Part shown: one piece after another, positions 15,990-24,253 of the stretch | Position numbering within the stretch: position 1 is the stretch's first letter | How the letters are laid out: every line of letters starts with the position of its first letter | Assembly (NCBI RefSeq): GCF_051958935.1 | Contig: NZ_JBQCFP010000190.1 | Span: 1 to 64,000 of the forward strand | Source: Dokdonella_A sp051958935 | GTDB taxonomy: Bacteria > Pseudomonadota > Gammaproteobacteria > Xanthomonadales > Rhodanobacteraceae | Length of the DNA stretch: 64,000 nt | Direction of reading: 5' to 3' | The notes under the pieces: model-generated | Told to the model about the DNA's origin: nothing | The model's input: only the letters and a program-made list of their open reading frames with translations | Database searches by the model: none | Translations under genes and position numbers: made by a program

Positions 15990-17840
15990 ATGGACGCCGG
16001 CCTGACCCTCACCACCAACATGGCGCTCGTGTTCGCCCTGCTCGCGTTCACGGTACTCATGCTGGTGCTCGAGTGGATCCGCGCCGACCTCGTCGCCCTG
16101 CTCGTGATCGTGTTGATCGGCATCACCCGCCTGCTGCCGGTGGACCAGCTGTTCGACGGCTTCGCCGGCAACGCGGTGATCTCGTTGATCGCGGTGATGA
16201 TCATGGGCGCCGGCCTCGATCGCACCGGCGTCCTGAACAAGGCGGCCTCGTTCATCCTGCGCCTCGCCGGCGGTGTCGAGGGCCGCGTGTCGCTGCTCGT
16301 CAACGCGATGGTCGGCAGCCTGTCCTCGGTCATCCAGAGCCAGGCGCTGTCGGCGCTGTTCCTGCCCGTGGTCAGCCGCGTCAGCGCGCGCACCGGCCTG
16401 CCGCTGAAGCGGCTGCTGCTGCCGATGGCGTGCATGATCCTGTGCGGCACGAACACGACGATGATTTCCAACTCGCCGCTGATCCTGCTCAACGACCTCA
16501 TCGCGAGCGCGAACCGCAACCTGCCGCCGGGCGCGCAGACGATCCAGACATTCACCCTGTTCGCGATCGCCCCGGTCGGCGTGCCGCTGCTGCTCGGCGG
16601 GCTCGCCTACTTCGCGCTGTTCACGCGCCGCCTGCTGCCCGGCGATGAGGACCGGCAGAAGGTCACGCCGGGACGCACCGAGACCTACTTCGCCGAAACC
16701 TACGGCATCGACGGCGAGGTGCTGGAACTCACCGTCACCACCGACAGCCCGCTGGTCGGCATGAGCGTGGCGGAAGTCGAGCAGCTGCGTGGCGCGCCGC
16801 TGATCCTCGCGTTGAAGACCGGCAGCGAGGCGCGCCTCGCGCCGCCGGCGGACCAGATGATCTGGGTCGGCAGCGTGCTCGGCGTGCTCGGCAAGCGCGA
16901 GGCGGTGAACGACTTCGCGAACGTGCAGCTGTGCCAGGTGCAGTCGCGCCTGCGCAATTTCGCCGACCTGTTCAACCCCGCGCGCGCGGGCATTTCCGAG
17001 GTCGTGATCCCGCCGAACTCCACCTGGATCAAGAAGACCGTCGGCGAGCTGCGCCTGCGCAAGACCTATGCGATCTCGGTGCTCGCGGTGAACCGCGGCG
17101 AGCAGGTTTTCCGCGAGGACGTGCGGCAGGTCGCGCTGCGGCCCGGCGACACGCTCGTGCTGCACAGCTTCTGGCGCGACCTCGCGCAAACGGCCGAGTC
17201 GCGCGATTTCGTCGTCGTGACCGATTACCCGAAGGAAGAACACCGGCCGAGCAAGATCTGGCACGCGGCGACGTTCTTCGCGGTCGCAATGGGGCTCGGC
17301 CTCTTCACCGACCTCAGGCTGTCGGTCGCGATGCTCGTCGGTGCCGTCGGCATGCTGCTCAGCGGCGTGCTCAACATGGACGAGGCCTACGGCGCGATCA
17401 ACTGGAAGACGATCTTCACGCTGGCCTGCCTGATCCCGCTCGGCGCCGCGATGGATTCGACCGGTGCCGCCGCATGGATCGCGCAGGAGGTGCTGAAGTA
17501 CCTCGGCGAGTGGCCGCAATGGGGACTGCAGGCGGTCGTCGCCGTGCTCACGCTGCTGATCGCCCAAGTGGTGTCGAACGTCGGCGCGACCGTGATGATG
17601 GTGCCGATGGCGATCAACGTCGCGCTCGCCTCGGGCGGCAACCCGGCGCTGTACGCGCTCGTCGTCGCGGTGTCGACCTCGAACGCGTTCATCCTGCCGA
17701 GCGCGAACCCGGTCATCACGATCGTCAGCGGCCCCGGCGGCTATCGCGCGCGCGACTTCCTGCGCGTCGGCATCCCGTTGACGCTGCTCATGCTCGTGAT
17801 CCTGCTGGTCAGCGTGAATTTCTGGTTCGGCCGCGCCTGA
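15990..17840 (+). CDS. SLC13-type anion permease with central TrkA-C (RCK_C) domains
   Basis: 616 residues from the ATG at 15990 (MDAGLTLTTNMALVFALLAF); the earlier in-frame ATG would add a non-membrane, unlikely N terminus. About ten to twelve membrane helices lie in two blocks (~10-220 and ~435-616). The cytosolic middle (~230-420) holds two RCK_C/TrkA-C-like modules with VLELTVTTDSPLVGMSVAEV and STWIKKTVGELRLRKTYAISVLAVNRG. Conserved substrate-site hairpins are MVGSLSSVIQSQALSALFLP plus CGTNTTMISNSPLILLNDL, and STSNAFILPSANPVITIVSGPGGY. Family members move sulfate, dicarboxylates or similar anions with Na+ or H+. The specific substrate cannot be read here, though the cys genes make sulfate a possibility. 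Confidence 0.87.
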   Translation: MDAGLTLTTNMALVFALLAFTVLMLVLEWIRADLVALLVIVLIGITRLLPVDQLFDGFAGNAVISLIAVMIMGAGLDRTGVLNKAASFILRLAGGVEGRVSLLVNAMVGSLSSVIQSQALSALFLPVVSRVSARTGLPLKRLLLPMACMILCGTNTTMISNSPLILLNDLIASANRNLPPGAQTIQTFTLFAIAPVGVPLLLGGLAYFALFTRRLLPGDEDRQKVTPGRTETYFAETYGIDGEVLELTVTTDSPLVGMSVAEVEQLRGAPLILALKTGSEARLAPPADQMIWVGSVLGVLGKREAVNDFANVQLCQVQSRLRNFADLFNPARAGISEVVIPPNSTWIKKTVGELRLRKTYAISVLAVNRGEQVFREDVRQVALRPGDTLVLHSFWRDLAQTAESRDFVVVTDYPKEEHRPSKIWHAATFFAVAMGLGLFTDLRLSVAMLVGAVGMLLSGVLNMDEAYGAINWKTIFTLACLIPLGAAMDSTGAAAWIAQEVLKYLGEWPQWGLQAVVAVLTLLIAQVVSNVGATVMMVPMAINVALASGGNPALYALVVAVSTSNAFILPSANPVITIVSGPGGYRARDFLRVGIPLTLLMLVILLVSVNFWFGRA

Positions 17841-17905
17841 CCGGAGCGCTACGCGCGGTCGCGATCTCCGCTAGACTGGGCCTTCCTGCATAGTGGAATT
17901 GTTCC

Positions 17906-20113
17906 ATGGATCCGACGTGCGCGAATCGGTGGCTGCGCCGGGTGTTGCGCGCATGCATCCTCGTCGTCATGCTGGTCGCGCCACTCGTGGGCCAGGCGCA
18001 GACCGTGTTGCCACTGCCTTCCGGCGTGCGCAACGTGGCCGGCGCCGTGCGCGCGATCGTCGTACAGGAAGACGGGCGCGTCGTGCTCGGCGGCTCCTTC
18101 TCCGCGATCGACGGTGTCCCGCGCAGCAACCTCGCGCGTCTCAATGCGGACGGCAGCGTCGACATCGGCTGGAATCCGGGCACGGACGGTACCGTGCTGT
18201 CGCTCACCGCGACGGCCACGACGATTTATGTGGGAGGCTTCTTCGACCATGTCGGCGGGCAAGCGCGCACGAGCATCGCCGCTGTCGATTCGGCATCCGG
18301 TGCAGTCCTCGATTGGAACCCCGGCACGCCCGGCACGCTGGCGAGCTTCGTGCTCGCGCTCGCCAACGACGGCACGACCGTCTACGCCGGAGGCGCATTC
18401 CAGGCCATGGGTGGCGAGGCACGCGCGAACCTCGCCGCGATCGACGCGAACACCGGCGCCGTTCGTGAGTGGAATCCTTCGGTGCAGGGATTCATCACCT
18501 CGACCGTCCAAGGACTCGTCCTCGCCGGGGGCAAGGTCATCGTCGGCGGGCTGTTCGACCACGTCGGCGGCGAGCCCCACCCGCTGCTCGCCTCGATCGA
18601 CGCATCGAGCGGCGTCGTCGATGCGTGGGCGCCGGCGTTCGACGCGCTCGCGTTCGGTGTCCAGGCGCTCGCCACGGATGGCCAGACCCTCTACATCAGC
18701 GGCGACTTCTTCGAGATCGACGGGGAGTCGCACCCGGGGTTGGCCGCGATCGACCTCGGCTCGCACCAGGTAACGGCGTGGAGCCCGGAGCTAACCGGCA
18801 CCGTCTCGAGCCTGGCGGTCTCCGGCGCGCATGTCTATGCGGGAGGTCGCTTGGCGGAAAGCGGCGGCGGCCCCACCGATGCCGGCGTCGTGGAACTCGC
18901 GGCGTCCGATGCCGCCATCATCGGCTGGCATCCGTCGCTCGAGGGCGACGACGTGAACGCCATCGCCTTCGATGCCGGCCACGTCCACCTCGGCGGGCAG
19001 TTCACCCGTGCGAACGGCTCATCGACGGGTGGATATGCGCGCCTCGACGCGGGCTCGGCGGCGCTCGACGGGTCGCCGCAGGTGGCCGCCCTCGCGTCGG
19101 TGGAGGCCATGGCGGTGCAACCCGACGGACGCGTCGTCATCGGCGGGCGCTTCACCGAGGTCGGTGGTGTCGAACGAAGCAACATCGCGCGACTGGAGGC
19201 GGACGGGAGCGTCGACGCCAGCTGGAACCCGGGTGCGGACCGCGCGGTGCACGCGCTTGCCTTGCACGATGGCACCGTCTTCGCGGGCGGTTCATTCCTC
19301 ACCATCGCAGGACAGGGCCGTTGGGGCCTGGCAGCGATCGACGGCGGCACGGGGGCGGCGTTGGCGTGGAATCCGGCCGGCACCGCGAGCGCCGTGTATG
19401 CGTTGCTGGCATCGGGCGGACAGCTGTACGTCGGGGGCACCTTCACCAAGATGCAAGCGGCAAACCACCGCAACTTCGCGGCGTTCGATCTCGCGTCGGG
19501 CAACGTGCTCCCGTGGGCGATCGACGCCGACGCACTCGTGCGGGCAATCGCCGCCACGCCGACGCGGGTTTATTTCGGCGGCCAGTTCGGTACGGTTGCG
19601 GGCCAGCCACGATCGCGCCTCGCGGCGATCGACGCCACCAACGGTGCGCTCGATGCATGGAATCCCGCAGCGGACTCACCGGTGCTGGCGCTCGCGGTCG
19701 CCGGCGATACCGTGTATGCCGGCGGCTATTTTTCGCAAATGAATGCCCTGCCCCGGGCCGGCTTTGCGGCAATGGACGCCGTCGACGGGAGCCTCCAGGC
19801 TTGGAATCCGATCGTCGGAGGCAGCGCGGTCGCGCTCTCGACGAGCGGCACGCACCTGTACGCGGGCGGCTACTTCCGGACGGCGCCGGAGCTTCCGTGG
19901 CGCAGTGTTGCGGCGTTCGACCTGGCGACCTCCACGCTCACGCCGTGGTCGGTCGACCTCGATTCGGGCGCCGCCTCGCTCACGCTCGCCGGCGACGCCG
20001 TCTTCGTCGGCGGAGGGTTCGAACATGTGAATGGCCAGCTGCACGTGGGCATCGTCGCGCTCAGCGTATCGGACGACGCAATCTTCGCGGATGGTTACGA
20101 CGGAGCCGACTGA
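17906..20113 (+). CDS. Secreted delta-60 repeat beta-propeller-like protein with IFADGYD tail
   Basis: 735 residues. A signal peptide is formed by LRACILVVMLVAPLVGQAQT. The rest is a chain of ~55-60-residue repeats of the type QxDGRVVLGGSFxxIDGVxRSNLARLNADGSVDxxWNPG, alternating with the related VYAGGxFxxMGGxxRxxLAAIDxxTGxxxxWNP. These are delta-60/propeller-type repeats of bacterial surface proteins with no proven activity. The chain ends LSVSDDAIFADGYDGAD, the same tail type as in the proteins at 1907-3352 and 61873-63264. It stands alone, transcribed in the same direction as its neighbours. TAGACT at 17873-17878 may be a -10 element. Confidence 0.85.
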   Translation: MDPTCANRWLRRVLRACILVVMLVAPLVGQAQTVLPLPSGVRNVAGAVRAIVVQEDGRVVLGGSFSAIDGVPRSNLARLNADGSVDIGWNPGTDGTVLSLTATATTIYVGGFFDHVGGQARTSIAAVDSASGAVLDWNPGTPGTLASFVLALANDGTTVYAGGAFQAMGGEARANLAAIDANTGAVREWNPSVQGFITSTVQGLVLAGGKVIVGGLFDHVGGEPHPLLASIDASSGVVDAWAPAFDALAFGVQALATDGQTLYISGDFFEIDGESHPGLAAIDLGSHQVTAWSPELTGTVSSLAVSGAHVYAGGRLAESGGGPTDAGVVELAASDAAIIGWHPSLEGDDVNAIAFDAGHVHLGGQFTRANGSSTGGYARLDAGSAALDGSPQVAALASVEAMAVQPDGRVVIGGRFTEVGGVERSNIARLEADGSVDASWNPGADRAVHALALHDGTVFAGGSFLTIAGQGRWGLAAIDGGTGAALAWNPAGTASAVYALLASGGQLYVGGTFTKMQAANHRNFAAFDLASGNVLPWAIDADALVRAIAATPTRVYFGGQFGTVAGQPRSRLAAIDATNGALDAWNPAADSPVLALAVAGDTVYAGGYFSQMNALPRAGFAAMDAVDGSLQAWNPIVGGSAVALSTSGTHLYAGGYFRTAPELPWRSVAAFDLATSTLTPWSVDLDSGAASLTLAGDAVFVGGGFEHVNGQLHVGIVALSVSDDAIFADGYDGAD

Positions 20114-20214
20114 CCGCGTCGATGTTGCGCAAGAACGGCAACCCGCGGTCGGCGTAAGATCGGCTCGGAGATCACGCCCGCAGGGATGCGCCCCTCGCTG
20201 GAGGTGCTGCCATC

Positions 20215-20583
20215 ATGAATCGAATTGCCCTGGTTGTGCTCCTTGCCGCGCCTGCGTTGAGCGGGACGGCTCTGGCCGATGGTTGCCGCGTCACCGGCAC
20301 CGTCTACGACGCCGATGGCCGCCCGCTGCGTTCGGCGGTGCTCCGCCTCGTCGATCTCGAGACGCGCCAGGCGGCGTTCAGCGCCGCCGACGCGAAAGCG
20401 GATTTCAGTTTCGACGCGCTCGCACCGGCCGACATCGGCCGATATCGCATCGACGTGCTCAGCGTCCCGACCACCGTCACCGGTTCGCGCATCCCGACCC
20501 GCTCGATTCTCGGCACGACGCCGACATTCGCCTGCGGCTCGGGCCAGCTCGCGCGCCAGGACGTGCGCGTGCAGGTCGACTGA
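20215..20583 (+). CDS. Small secreted protein with carboxypeptidase-regulatory-like fold
   Basis: 122 residues. Signal peptide MNRIALVVLLAAPALSGTALA, then CRVTGTVYDADGRPLRSAVLRLVDLETRQ, the usual entry of a carboxypeptidase regulatory-like (transthyretin-type) beta sandwich, followed by ...FSFDALAPADIGRYRIDVLS and a C-terminal ARQDVRVQVD strand. Two cysteines (mature residue 3 and one near 107) could pair. AGGTGCTGCCATC precedes the ATG, giving a GGAGGTG-like ribosome binding site. Function unknown. It is convergent with the Rieske gene six bases away. Confidence 0.75.
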   Translation: MNRIALVVLLAAPALSGTALADGCRVTGTVYDADGRPLRSAVLRLVDLETRQAAFSAADAKADFSFDALAPADIGRYRIDVLSVPTTVTGSRIPTRSILGTTPTFACGSGQLARQDVRVQVD

Positions 20584-20589
20584 CGACCC

Positions 20590-20919
20590 TCAGCGCAGGC
20601 GGACCGCGCCATCGACGACCTCGACCGCAAGCGCGGCGAGGCCGTTGCTGCACGGGCCGCCGAGGCAGGCGCCGTCCACGACGCGGAACGTCGCGCCGTG
20701 GGCGGCGCAGACGAGGCGGCCGTCGCTGACGAGGAAGCGCCCGGGCGCGTAGTCGAGGCGCCGGCCCGCGTGCGGGCATTCGTTGTGGTAGGCGTACGCG
20801 CGCTCGCCCCGGCGCAGCACGATCAGCTCGAAGCCCCCGGTCGAGCTGTCCACGTGCACCGCGATCGCGCCGCCGTCATCGATGTCGTCGAGCCGGCACA
20901 GCGGCGCGGAAGGTTCCAT
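20590..20919 (-). CDS. Rieske [2Fe-2S] domain protein
   Basis: 109 residues from ATG 20919; the longer open frame upstream has no protein character. The two cluster-binding motifs are intact: C-P-H in NECPHAGRRLDYAPG and C-A-A-H in LVCAAHGATFRVVDGAC, followed by GGPCSNGLAALAVEVVDGAVRL, the closing strands. Stand-alone small Rieske proteins act as electron carriers for dioxygenases or have unassigned redox roles. No oxygenase component lies nearby, so the partner is unknown. The spacing and length match NirD/BphF-like single-domain ferredoxins. Confidence 0.88.
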   Translation of the reverse strand: MEPSAPLCRLDDIDDGGAIAVHVDSSTGGFELIVLRRGERAYAYHNECPHAGRRLDYAPGRFLVSDGRLVCAAHGATFRVVDGACLGGPCSNGLAALAVEVVDGAVRLR

Positions 20920-21131
20920 GGCATCCAGCACTTGTCGTGACGGGCCGCTACCCCATATGTTCGGAAGGTGGCGTGCCCGGCGGGGCGCGCATTCTGGCAT
21001 ACGGGGCGCGGCGCGGTCGCCGCCGGCGCGTTTCCGTACACTGTCGTTCAGCTGTTCCGGACACCCGCCGCACGCTGCATCCGACGCGGTCCCGGAAGGC
21101 GCCGGACATCGAGTCCTACGGAGTTGCATTC

Positions 21132-21419
21132 ATGTTCCATGCCGGCCTGCGCCTCGTGAAATCCCGCCATCCGCTTGCGCGCCTCGCCACCGCGTTGATC
21201 GCGATCGTGCTCGTGGCGGCGCTCGTCGCGATCGGCGTCTTCGTGTTCGCCGTGCTCGTCGTCGGCGGCGCACTGTTCGCGCTCGTGCGCGTGCTGCGTG
21301 CGCCCTCGCAGTCGGCCGCGACGACGGCACGCGCGCCGGCTCCCGCGGGGATCATCGAAGGCGAGTTCACCGTCGTCGACGGCGGCCCGACGCACAAGCG
21401 CGCACCGAGCGGAGTCTGA
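21132..21419 (+). CDS. Small single-pass membrane protein
   Basis: 95 residues from ATG 21132. A basic N terminus (LRLVKSRHPLARL) is followed by a long hydrophobic stretch at ~18-50 (ATALIAIVLVAALVAIGVFV and onward), enough for one long or two tightly packed helices. The soluble tail contains GIIEGEFTVVDGG. IEGEF-V-D tails of this kind occur in small xanthomonad membrane proteins without a known role. The upstream frame back to 20937 is poor and is not used. Third-position GC bias supports coding. Confidence 0.65.
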   Translation: MFHAGLRLVKSRHPLARLATALIAIVLVAALVAIGVFVFAVLVVGGALFALVRVLRAPSQSAATTARAPAPAGIIEGEFTVVDGGPTHKRAPSGV

Positions 21420-21576
21420 CGGCGCCGATGGCTCCATGAATTAGCCACGCGGCGGGCCTCGCTGCAACCCCTTGCCCGTTGTATATCTAACGCCCGCGCA
21501 TCGCGCGCCGGGCCGAGCGGTCGCCGCGGATGAGCGAGGCGGGTCCCGCCGCACCCCTTTCCCGAGATTGCCCGCC

Positions 21577-22497
21577 ATGAACGATCTGTCCCGCAGCGGT
21601 CGCCTCGACGCTTCCGCTTCCGCCCGATGGCTTGGCCCGCGCGTGCTCGTTCCGGTCGCCCTGCTCTCGCTGTACTTCGTCTGGGGGTCCACTTACCTCG
21701 CGATCCGCGTCGCGGTGGCGAGCTGGCCGCCCTTCCTGATGGCGGCGGTGCGCTTCCTCTGCGCGGGCGGCGCGCTCTACGCGTTCCTGCGCTGGCGCGG
21801 CATGGCCGCGCCGACACGGCGTCAGTGGCTCAATTCGGCAGCGACCGGCGTGATGCTGCTCGGATTCGGCAATGGCCTCGTCTGCTATGCGGAGCAGAGC
21901 GTCGCCTCCGGCCTCGCCGCGGTCGCCGTCGCGAGCATGCCGCTGTTCGCGGCGGTGTTCGGGGGCATTTATGGCCACTGGCCACGCCGGCTCGAATGGC
22001 TCGGCCTCGGTGTCGGCTTCGCCGGCGTGATCCTGCTCAACCTCGGCGGCAGCATGGCGGGTTCGCCGATCGGCGCGATTGCGCTCGTCGTGGCGGCGGG
22101 CTCGTGGGCATTCGGTTCGGTCTGGAGCAAACGCCGCGACATGCCACCCGCCGCGATGAACACCGCCGCGCAGATGCTCACGGGCGGCGCCGTGTTGCTC
22201 GTGTTCGCGCTGCTGATCGGCGAGCGCCTGCCGGTCTCGCCGCCGCTGTCGGCCAACCTCGCACTCGTCTACCTCGCGATCGCCGGTTCGCTGGTCGGCT
22301 TCAGCGCCTACCTCTACCTGCTCAACACCGTGCGTCCCGCACTCGCGACGAGCTATGCGTACGTCAATCCGCCGGTCGCGGTACTCGTGGGCGCGGTGTT
22401 CGGTGGCGAAGCCGTGCACGGCTTCGATGTCGTCGCGATGGCGGTGATCCTCGGCGGCGTGGCCTTGATCGCGCTGGCACGCGAACGCGGGGCATGA
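21577..22497 (+). CDS. yedA: EamA-family drug/metabolite exporter (YedA-like)
   Basis: 306 residues, the same length as E. coli YedA. Ten hydrophobic helices in two EamA halves. The first half starts VALLSLYFVWGSTYLAIRVAV with PPFLMAAVRFLCAGG and GNGLVCYAEQSVASGLAAVAVASMPLF. The second contains SWAFGSVWSKRRDMP and LNTVRPALATSYAYVNPPVAVLVGAVFGGEAV. DMT exporters expel metabolites or drugs using the proton gradient; the substrate is not evident. A REP-like hairpin follows the stop, and no operon partner is present. Confidence 0.88.
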   Translation: MNDLSRSGRLDASASARWLGPRVLVPVALLSLYFVWGSTYLAIRVAVASWPPFLMAAVRFLCAGGALYAFLRWRGMAAPTRRQWLNSAATGVMLLGFGNGLVCYAEQSVASGLAAVAVASMPLFAAVFGGIYGHWPRRLEWLGLGVGFAGVILLNLGGSMAGSPIGAIALVVAAGSWAFGSVWSKRRDMPPAAMNTAAQMLTGGAVLLVFALLIGERLPVSPPLSANLALVYLAIAGSLVGFSAYLYLLNTVRPALATSYAYVNPPVAVLVGAVFGGEAVHGFDVVAMAVILGGVALIALARERGA

Positions 22498-22550
22498 GCG
22501 ACGCCTGCCTGGCGGCGTTCTCGCCGAAATCCCCTCCGACCGGATAAACG

Positions 22551-22590
22551 TTCGTCGTCCCGGCGAATGCCGGGACCGGTGTCCCGCCGT
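22551..22590. repeat. REP-like hairpin, class B
   Basis: GTCCCGGC-GAAT-GCCGGGAC (22557-22576) is a perfect 8-bp stem with a GAAT loop, preceded by CGTC and followed by CGGTGTCCCGCCG. This is the form of the widespread proteobacterial intergenic repeat read as CGTC(A/G)TCCC-GCGAA-GGGA. A degenerate relative, ATGCCC...GGGCATGACG, lies near 40696. Confidence 0.7.
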
Positions 22591-22741
22591 CGACACGAGG
22601 AGCTGGATTCCGTCGTGCGGCGGAATGGCGGGCCGTTGCACCATGGCGCCGGCCGCCGCGCGCCTGTGGGCCTAACCGGAACTTGACGCAACGCGACGGC
22701 ATTTGCGGAACACTCCGCGTCCCTCGAATGGAAATCGATCG

Positions 22742-23767
22742 ATGCGTCGTTTTGCGCTCCGCGTTTTCACAGGCTTGCTGCTGGCAGGATCGGCCCATGC
22801 AGTGGAACCGTCGACGACGTCCGACGCGTCGCTCGAAACGATCGTCGTCACGGGCGAACAGCCGGGCCCGGGCCTCTGGAAAGTCTCCAAGGGCGGCCAC
22901 GTCATGTGGGTACTCGGCACGCTTTCGCCGCTGCCGAAACGGATGGAATGGCGCACCGCCGAGATCGAACGGCGCATCGGCGAATCGCAGGAAGTGCTGC
23001 TCGGGCCGCGCGTGAAAATGGAGGCGAACGTCGGCTTCTTCGGGCGGCTTGCATTGCTGCCTTCGCTGGTCGGCATCCGTGACAATCCGGGCGACGCGAA
23101 GCTCGTCGAGGTGCTGCCCACCCCCTTGTACGAACGCTGGCGCGTGCTCAAGCAACGCTACATCGGCCGCAGCAACAAGGTCGAGCAGTGGCGGCCGATT
23201 TTCGCCGCGCGCGAACTGTACGAATCGGCGATCCGCCATGCGGGGCTCGTCGAGAAACCGCTCATCACCGATGCGGTGCGCGCGGCTGCGAGCGAGGCGG
23301 GCATACCCCTCACGCCGGTGCTGCTCGAAGTCGGCATCGACGCACCGAAGGCGGCGCTGAAGGATTTCAAGAAGGCCGAACTCGATGACCAGGAGTGCTT
23401 CCGCCTCACGCTCGAACGCGTGGATACGGACCTCGCACGCATGGCCGAGCGCGCCAACGCGTGGTCGACCGGCGACCTCGCCGCGTTGCGCGCGTTGCCG
23501 CACGTCGACGAGATGGGTCCGTGCCGCGCCGCCATTACGAAGCTCGCGCTCATGCGCGAGCGCGGACTCGACGACATTGAGGCGAGGCTGCGCGGGGCCT
23601 GGCTCGATGCGGCCACGAATGCGCTCGCGCGCGACGCCACGAGTTTCGCGTTGCTGCCGATGCATCTCGTGGTCGACACGGACGGCTACCTCGAGGAGCT
23701 CCGTCGTCGCGGCTATACGGTCGTCGCGCCCGACGAGGACGCGGTCGCATCGTCCGCACCGCCATGA
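22742..23767 (+). CDS. TraB/GumN-family secreted protein
   Basis: 341 residues from ATG 22742 (MRRFALRVFTGLLLAGSAHA, a signal peptide cleaved before VEPST). The TraB/GumN core follows: GPGLWKVSKGGHVMWVLGTLSPLPKRMEW, matching the family's LWxVxxGxxxxxLxGTxHxLP pattern. Here the usual metal-site histidine in GT(x)H is replaced by L-S (GTLSPLP), so catalytic activity may be altered. The central region TAAEIERRI...ERANAWSTGDLAALRAL and the C-terminal NALARDATSFALLPMHLVVDTDGYLEELRRRGYTVVAP fit the family. TraB/GumN relatives include Tiki-type proteases; here the role is unknown. Confidence 0.82.
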   Translation: MRRFALRVFTGLLLAGSAHAVEPSTTSDASLETIVVTGEQPGPGLWKVSKGGHVMWVLGTLSPLPKRMEWRTAEIERRIGESQEVLLGPRVKMEANVGFFGRLALLPSLVGIRDNPGDAKLVEVLPTPLYERWRVLKQRYIGRSNKVEQWRPIFAARELYESAIRHAGLVEKPLITDAVRAAASEAGIPLTPVLLEVGIDAPKAALKDFKKAELDDQECFRLTLERVDTDLARMAERANAWSTGDLAALRALPHVDEMGPCRAAITKLALMRERGLDDIEARLRGAWLDAATNALARDATSFALLPMHLVVDTDGYLEELRRRGYTVVAPDEDAVASSAPP

Positions 23768-23799
23768 AAGGAAAAGGGCGGCCCGCGAGGGGCCGCCCT
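23767..23799 (-). terminator. Rho-independent terminator for the WxPGxW gene
   Basis: On the minus strand AGGGCGGCC and GGCCGCCCT form a 9-bp stem with a 7-base loop, followed by TTTTCCTTTC. It lies ~45 bases past the stop at 23843 and sits directly behind the convergent TraB/GumN gene. Confidence 0.85.
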
Positions 23800-23842
23800 G
23801 CAGATCACTTCGCCTGGTCAGTCAGGCGATCACGCGAGCCGG

Positions 23843-24163
23843 TCAGCGTTCCCACCGTCCGTTGTGGTACCGCCAGCGGTCACCATCGCGGTCCCAGCGC
23901 GACGGCACGTAGTGGTAGCCGTGGCGCTCGCGTTCCCAATGACCACGATGCCAACGGTGGCGATGGTGGCTCCAGCCCCAGTAGCCCGGCACCCACACGT
24001 AGCCGCGACGCGGGGCCGGCACGACCTCGGCACGCAGCGGCGGCGGCGCGACGTTCGCATAGACGTCGACGTGGACGCGCGCCTGAGCCGGCGTCGCCGT
24101 CATTGCGCAGGTACCGCCGATCGCGAGAGCGGCGGCCAGCAGCAGTTGCTTGTGGACGTGCAT
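23843..24163 (-). CDS. Small secreted YxWxPGYW-type protein
   Basis: 106 residues from ATG 24163, preceded by a strong GGAGG. A signal peptide ends near TPAQARVHV. The mature chain has VDVYANVAPPPLRAEVVPAPRRGYVWVPGYW, then a tail of His, Arg and Trp with repeats of the W-x-x-G-x-W type (WGWSHHRHRWHRGHWERER, DGDRWRYHNGRWER). Such YXWVPGYW/WxxGxW proteins are common small periplasmic proteins of beta- and gammaproteobacteria and have no established function; the His/Arg content could bind metals or nucleic acids. Monocistronic, with its own terminator. Confidence 0.82.
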   Translation of the reverse strand: MHVHKQLLLAAALAIGGTCAMTATPAQARVHVDVYANVAPPPLRAEVVPAPRRGYVWVPGYWGWSHHRHRWHRGHWERERHGYHYVPSRWDRDGDRWRYHNGRWER

Positions 24164-24253
24164 GGTTTGACCTCCAGGTAGCACCCGACAGGGCGTTCCA
24201 ACCGGTTTCCACGCTAGCGATCGGCAGCTGAATGTGTGCCAAGCCGGCGCAGG

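Noticed and set aside
14076..17567. 1163-codon minus-strand open frame opposite thiG, trmB and the SLC13 permease
   Set aside because: It is the antisense shadow of three well-identified genes. The translation is Arg/His/Gln-rich low-complexity sequence without domains, the usual result of high GC content.
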